Assembly: GCA_011390035.1 (NCBI GenBank)
Contig: JAABTE010000115.1
Coordinates: forward strand, 1-7,952
DNA length: 7,952 bases
From: Desulfobacteraceae bacterium
GTDB lineage: Bacteria > Desulfobacterota > Desulfobacteria > Desulfobacterales > JAABSP01
Direction: 5' to 3'
Position 1 is the stretch's first letter. Every line of letters begins with the position of its first letter. Positions 5,706-7,952 of the stretch are shown piece by piece. The notes under the pieces are model-generated. The model did no database searches, was not told the DNA's origin, and saw nothing but the letters and a program-made list of their open reading frames with translations. Both the position numbers and the translations under genes were made by a program.

Positions 5706-6425
5706 TCAGCGAATGACGGTCTCTTCGGAAAACCTCCTGATCGATTGCCCGCCCGACCGCTCCAGCTCGGATATCCAGGCCGCGATGCGGTCGGCGCCGT
5801 AGGTCCGTCTCCACGCCTCCAGGATCTCTTCCACCGGCGCGTCGGCGTAAACTCCGTGGTAGGCCACATACGTCATGAACCGCCGCCGCTGTTCGTTGAA
5901 GGCCTGGAAAACGGCGTCGTCCACCCCGTTGAATTCAAGGGGCGCCACGCCATGCCGGCGGCACAGGGCCGCGTTGAAGGCGGGGGTGGCCTTTACCCAT
6001 TTGCTGTTCAGGAAAAACTCCGCGTATCCATGAAAGACAAACAGATCCGTTCCCAGAAAATCGATGAGCTGGCGGGTGGCCAGGTGGTTGCGCACCGTGG
6101 CGAAGCCGAGCCGGGAGGGGATGCCGAGGGCCCGCCCCAGGGCGCACAGCAGGGCGGCCTTGTTGATGCAGAAGCCGCGGCCGGCCGCCATGACATTGCT
6201 GGCCCGGTAGTGTTCGGGCCGGTAAAAGGGGCCGTAGGGGTCGTAGCGGACGGCGTCCCTTGCCCACAGAAAGATCCGGATGGCCCGCTCGGTGTCGGTG
6301 GCCGCGTCTGCGGCGGTCTCGACGGCCAGGCGGCGCACCTCGGGGTGGTCCGAATCGATGATGGCCGTCGGCGCTCGCCACGCGGCGTCGGCCGGATCGG
6401 CCGGGGCCTCGGGGCGGGCGCTCAT
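5706..6425 (-). CDS. Transglutaminase-like (papain-fold) superfamily protein, cytoplasmic
   Basis: The 239-residue protein has no signal peptide or membrane segment. The transglutaminase core is visible: an N-terminal helical part with ERAIRIFLWARDAVRYDPYG (about 46-65), the nucleophile block GRGFCINKAALLCALGRALG (C86) with GIPSRLGFA (101-109), and FHGYAEFFLNSKWVKATPAFN with H132. Where classical members have the triad Asp about 15 residues after the His, this protein has K145-A146-T147-P148. The third residue is therefore replaced, as I recall for a proteobacterial subfamily sharing the TPAFN motif. The C-terminal part (LEFNGVDDAVF... MTYVAYHGVYADAP) is also typical of that subfamily. Substrate and reaction are unknown; a peptidase or amidase-like activity is as plausible as crosslinking. 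Its ATG overlaps the LysM gene stop as ATGA, indicating coupled translation. No terminator hairpin with a T-run was found downstream. Confidence 0.87.
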   Translation of the reverse strand: MSARPEAPADPADAAWRAPTAIIDSDHPEVRRLAVETAADAATDTERAIRIFLWARDAVRYDPYGPFYRPEHYRASNVMAAGRGFCINKAALLCALGRALGIPSRLGFATVRNHLATRQLIDFLGTDLFVFHGYAEFFLNSKWVKATPAFNAALCRRHGVAPLEFNGVDDAVFQAFNEQRRRFMTYVAYHGVYADAPVEEILEAWRRTYGADRIAAWISELERSGGQSIRRFSEETVIR

Positions 6426-7024
6426 GATTCCCGGCCCACTATCAGCTTCTGGCCGGGCTGGATCGGGGTGTCCTTTTTCAGGCCGTTCATGTTCAGCAGC
6501 TCCTCCACGGTGACGTTGTAGCGCCGGCTGATCTGGTAGAGGGTTTCGCCCGCGGCCACTGTGTGGTAGGTGGGCCGGGCCTTCACCGTGGCGGGCCGCT
6601 TGACCGGCGGCGGGGATTCGGAGGCCGGCTTGTCCGGCGCTTTGGAAACAGTCTCCGCCGGTCGGGCGGCGGTCCGGCTGGAGGGGCGGCTGGGGGGGGC
6701 GCCCGTGAGCTGCTGGTGCAGGTGGTCCATTTTTCTTTCCACGGCATCCATGCGGGCGGGCAGGGTTTCGTCCAGGGTGTCCAGGCGGTTGATCACCCCT
6801 TCCAGGGTGTCGTCCCGGCGCTCCAGGCGCATCAGCACGGGCTGGATGCCCTCCAGGCGGCTTTCCAGGGTGCCCAGCCGGTCCTCCATTGCCTTGATCC
6901 GGTCTTCCGTGTCCGGCCCGCCGGAAAACAGAATGACCGCGATCACAACCAGCGCCGCCAGGGCCGATCCGCCCAGGATCAGCGGCATCTGGATTTCATT
7001 CAGGGATTTTCTCATTTTTTTCAT
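6422..7024 (-). CDS. Membrane-anchored coiled-coil protein with C-terminal LysM domain
   Basis: From ATG 7024 the product is 200 residues. A short basic N-terminus (MKKMRKSLNE) precedes one transmembrane helix (about 13-34). A coiled coil with leucines at heptad spacing follows (about 38-106, for example MEDRLGTLESRLEGI), then a Pro/Ala/Ser linker (108-150), and a single LysM domain (152-197: YHTVAAGETLYQISRRYNVT...LNMNGL...IQPGQKLIVG). LysM binds N-acetylglucosamine-containing glycans, so the protein probably spans from the inner membrane to peptidoglycan. In-frame ATGs at 7069 and 7087 are possible, but only 7024 has a purine-rich site (AGAGAAG) at usable spacing and gives the expected positive N-terminus before the helix. 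It is the first gene of a pair with the transglutaminase-like gene. Family content is clear; exact role is unknown. Confidence 0.87.
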   Translation of the reverse strand: MKKMRKSLNEIQMPLILGGSALAALVVIAVILFSGGPDTEDRIKAMEDRLGTLESRLEGIQPVLMRLERRDDTLEGVINRLDTLDETLPARMDAVERKMDHLHQQLTGAPPSRPSSRTAARPAETVSKAPDKPASESPPPVKRPATVKARPTYHTVAAGETLYQISRRYNVTVEELLNMNGLKKDTPIQPGQKLIVGRES

Positions 7025-7113
7025 TTTCTTCTCTTGGTATCGATGGTGATCCTTCCGCTGTCGCCACATATTCGCTTGCCAATCCATATCATTTGTTTTA
7101 TTGTGGTTTCAAC

Positions 7114-7127
7114 CCCTTTTCGAAGGG
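7114..7127. repeat. Short inverted repeat near the predicted LysM-gene transcription start
   Basis: CCCTT (7114-7118) and AAGGG (7123-7127) flank TTCG, giving a 5-bp stem with a four-base loop. It sits just downstream of the predicted -10, overlapping the expected start of the leftward transcript. It could be an operator or a 5' mRNA hairpin, or chance. Confidence 0.3.
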
Positions 7128-7130
7128 CAT

Positions 7131-7158
7131 GTTATAACTATCCGCAATGATGTGTAAA
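7131..7158 (-). promoter_or_regulatory. Sigma70-type promoter for the LysM-transglutaminase pair
   Basis: On the minus strand TTTACA (7153-7158) and TATAAC (7131-7136) are spaced by 16 bp, each matching consensus at 5 of 6 positions. This is the best promoter-like sequence in the window. The -10 lies inside the perfect palindrome GTTATAAC (7131-7138), so TATAAC can also be read rightward, but no good -35 accompanies it for the divergent PDZ gene. The leader to ATG 7024 would be about 100 nt. Confidence 0.5.
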
Positions 7159-7189
7159 TCTTGAAAATTATGAGAGCTTTTGGTTGCAG

Positions 7190-7897
7190 ATGACAAGGTA
7201 TTTCAACAGGTTTTGGGCGATGGGGGCGCTGGCGGCCCTCCTGGCCCTGTCGGCGGCGCCGCCGATGACGTCGGAGGCCGCGGCCTCTCCCAGCCTGGCT
7301 GTTTCCTACGCGGGAGGCCGGTTCGAGGTGGCCGCGGAGGCCGCGCCCCTCGGGGAGGTGCTGGGGGCCATCATCGCCGCTTATCCGGTGGAGGTGGTGG
7401 GCCTGGAGGCGCGGGCGGATGACGCGGTGAGCTTCAGGGCCGGCGGCGATCCGCCCGAGCGGCTGTTCAAGCGCCTGCTGCGGCGGCTGGGGGAGACCAA
7501 CTACGCCTTGGAGTTCAGCGGCGCCCGGCTCAGCCGGGTCTCCGTCATGCCCGAGTCCCGCGCCGGCGCCGCCGTCCGCCCGGCCGCCCCCCGAGCGGCG
7601 CCGGAAGAGTCGGGGGAGATGGTCTCCGTGGTGAGGGTGGACCGGGTGATAGAAGGGTCCCAGGCCAGGAGCCTTGGCATCCAGGAGGGGGATTTCGTGA
7701 TGGAGTACGACGGCTCGCGCGTACTCCAGCCCGGCCAGTTGATCCGGGAGGTGAGGGACAAGACCGACCGGGAGGGTGTGGAGATGGTGATCATGCGGGA
7801 TGGCGAGCCCATCCGCCTGGGGCTCAAGGGCGGGTTCATCGGCGTCCACATCGTCCCCCACCGGACGGACAAGGAATCGCTTTTTCCCCATTATTGA
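7190..7897 (+). CDS. Exported protein with STN-like secretin N-domain and C-terminal PDZ domain
   Basis: From ATG 7190 the product is 235 residues. The N-terminus (MTRYFNRFWAMGALAALLAL...) is a signal peptide with cleavage near 32 (SEAAA). Residues about 39-121 (VSYAGGRFEVAAEAAPLGEVLGAIIA... ERLFKRLLRRLGETNYALEFSGARLSRVSVM) resemble the secretin/TonB short N-terminal (STN) domain: a beta strand, the A-P-L-x-E-V-L helix, and a late Y-x-L strand. A Pro/Ala/Arg linker (about 122-142) leads to a PDZ domain (about 147-224: VDRVIEGSQARSLGIQEGDFVMEYDGSRV...IREVRDKTDREGVEMVIMRDGEPIRLGLKGG). No protease or secretin barrel is attached. It is probably a periplasmic scaffold, perhaps for an export or envelope complex. 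TTG 7184 is a possible alternative start. It is divergent from the LysM gene. A seven-codon ORF (7170-7193) overlaps the ATG as ATGA. Confidence 0.8.
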   Translation: MTRYFNRFWAMGALAALLALSAAPPMTSEAAASPSLAVSYAGGRFEVAAEAAPLGEVLGAIIAAYPVEVVGLEARADDAVSFRAGGDPPERLFKRLLRRLGETNYALEFSGARLSRVSVMPESRAGAAVRPAAPRAAPEESGEMVSVVRVDRVIEGSQARSLGIQEGDFVMEYDGSRVLQPGQLIREVRDKTDREGVEMVIMRDGEPIRLGLKGGFIGVHIVPHRTDKESLFPHY

Positions 7898-7930
7898 CGG
7901 AAACGACCTTGAAAGAGGAACGCAAAGCAT

Positions 7931-7952
7931 ATGGAGAAAACGCCCAGGGATA
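7931..7952 (+). CDS. Possible start of a further gene, cut by the window end
   Basis: An ATG at 7931 (MEKTPRD...) lies 33 nt after the PDZ gene stop, with AGAGGA at 7914-7919 upstream. That spacing is rather long (about 11 nt). An alternative TTG at 7909 would open another frame through the ribosome-like site. Either would be co-directional with the PDZ gene. Too little sequence remains to identify a product. Confidence 0.35.

Noticed and set aside
6563..7150. Plus-strand open frames opposite the LysM gene
   Set aside because: These are mirror images of the coiled-coil and linker codons; no start signal or domain is seen.
7109..7930. Minus-strand open frame (273 codons) opposite the STN-PDZ gene
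   Set aside because: The plus-strand gene has a signal peptide and PDZ domain; the reverse frame has a His/Gly/Arg-rich shadow composition.

Overview
This GC-rich window (AT-richer only around 5500-5660 and 7000-7190) comes from a Gram-negative bacterium. It encodes a TonB-dependent outer-membrane receptor, an outer-membrane lipoprotein with an OmpA-like peptidoglycan-binding domain and several exported periplasmic proteins. The mix of YfiR, HD-GYP, LysM and PDZ proteins with A/G-rich intergenic repeats would suit a deltaproteobacterial (Desulfobacterota-type) genome. That placement is inference, as no phylogenetic marker is present.

Layout. (1) 1-1233, plus strand: the 3' part of a tandem-GAF/HD-GYP protein, cut by the window start. 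(2) 1261-5440, minus strand, converging on it with only 27 bp between: a tight four-gene run read from high to low coordinates, consisting of a TonB-dependent receptor, a small unknown exported protein, an OmpA-domain lipoprotein and a YfiR-family (DUF4154) periplasmic protein. Stop and start codons touch or overlap, so the run looks like one translationally coupled operon. (3) 5441-5705: an intergenic stretch with the operon's upstream region, a 27/28-bp tandem repeat and a nine-codon micro-ORF with a strong Shine-Dalgarno. (4) 5706-7024, minus strand: a membrane-anchored coiled-coil LysM protein whose stop overlaps the start of a cytoplasmic transglutaminase-like protein (ATGA). (5) 7025-7189: a divergent promoter region with a good sigma70-type promoter for the LysM pair. 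(6) 7190-7897, plus strand: an exported protein joining an STN-like secretin N-domain to a PDZ domain. A possible further gene starts near the right edge.

How the parts may work together. YfiR proteins are known as periplasmic repressors of a membrane diguanylate cyclase (YfiN/TpbB), and YfiB, an OmpA-like outer-membrane lipoprotein, sequesters YfiR. Here a YfiR homologue and an OmpA-like lipoprotein are co-transcribed with a TonB receptor and an unknown secreted protein. No GGDEF gene is in view, and the neighbouring c-di-GMP-type gene is an HD-GYP protein with an altered GYP motif. The most interesting reading is an envelope-sensing module in which ligand uptake or cell-wall state at the outer membrane is passed to c-di-GMP turnover. 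Gene order and domain content support this, but the functional link is inference.
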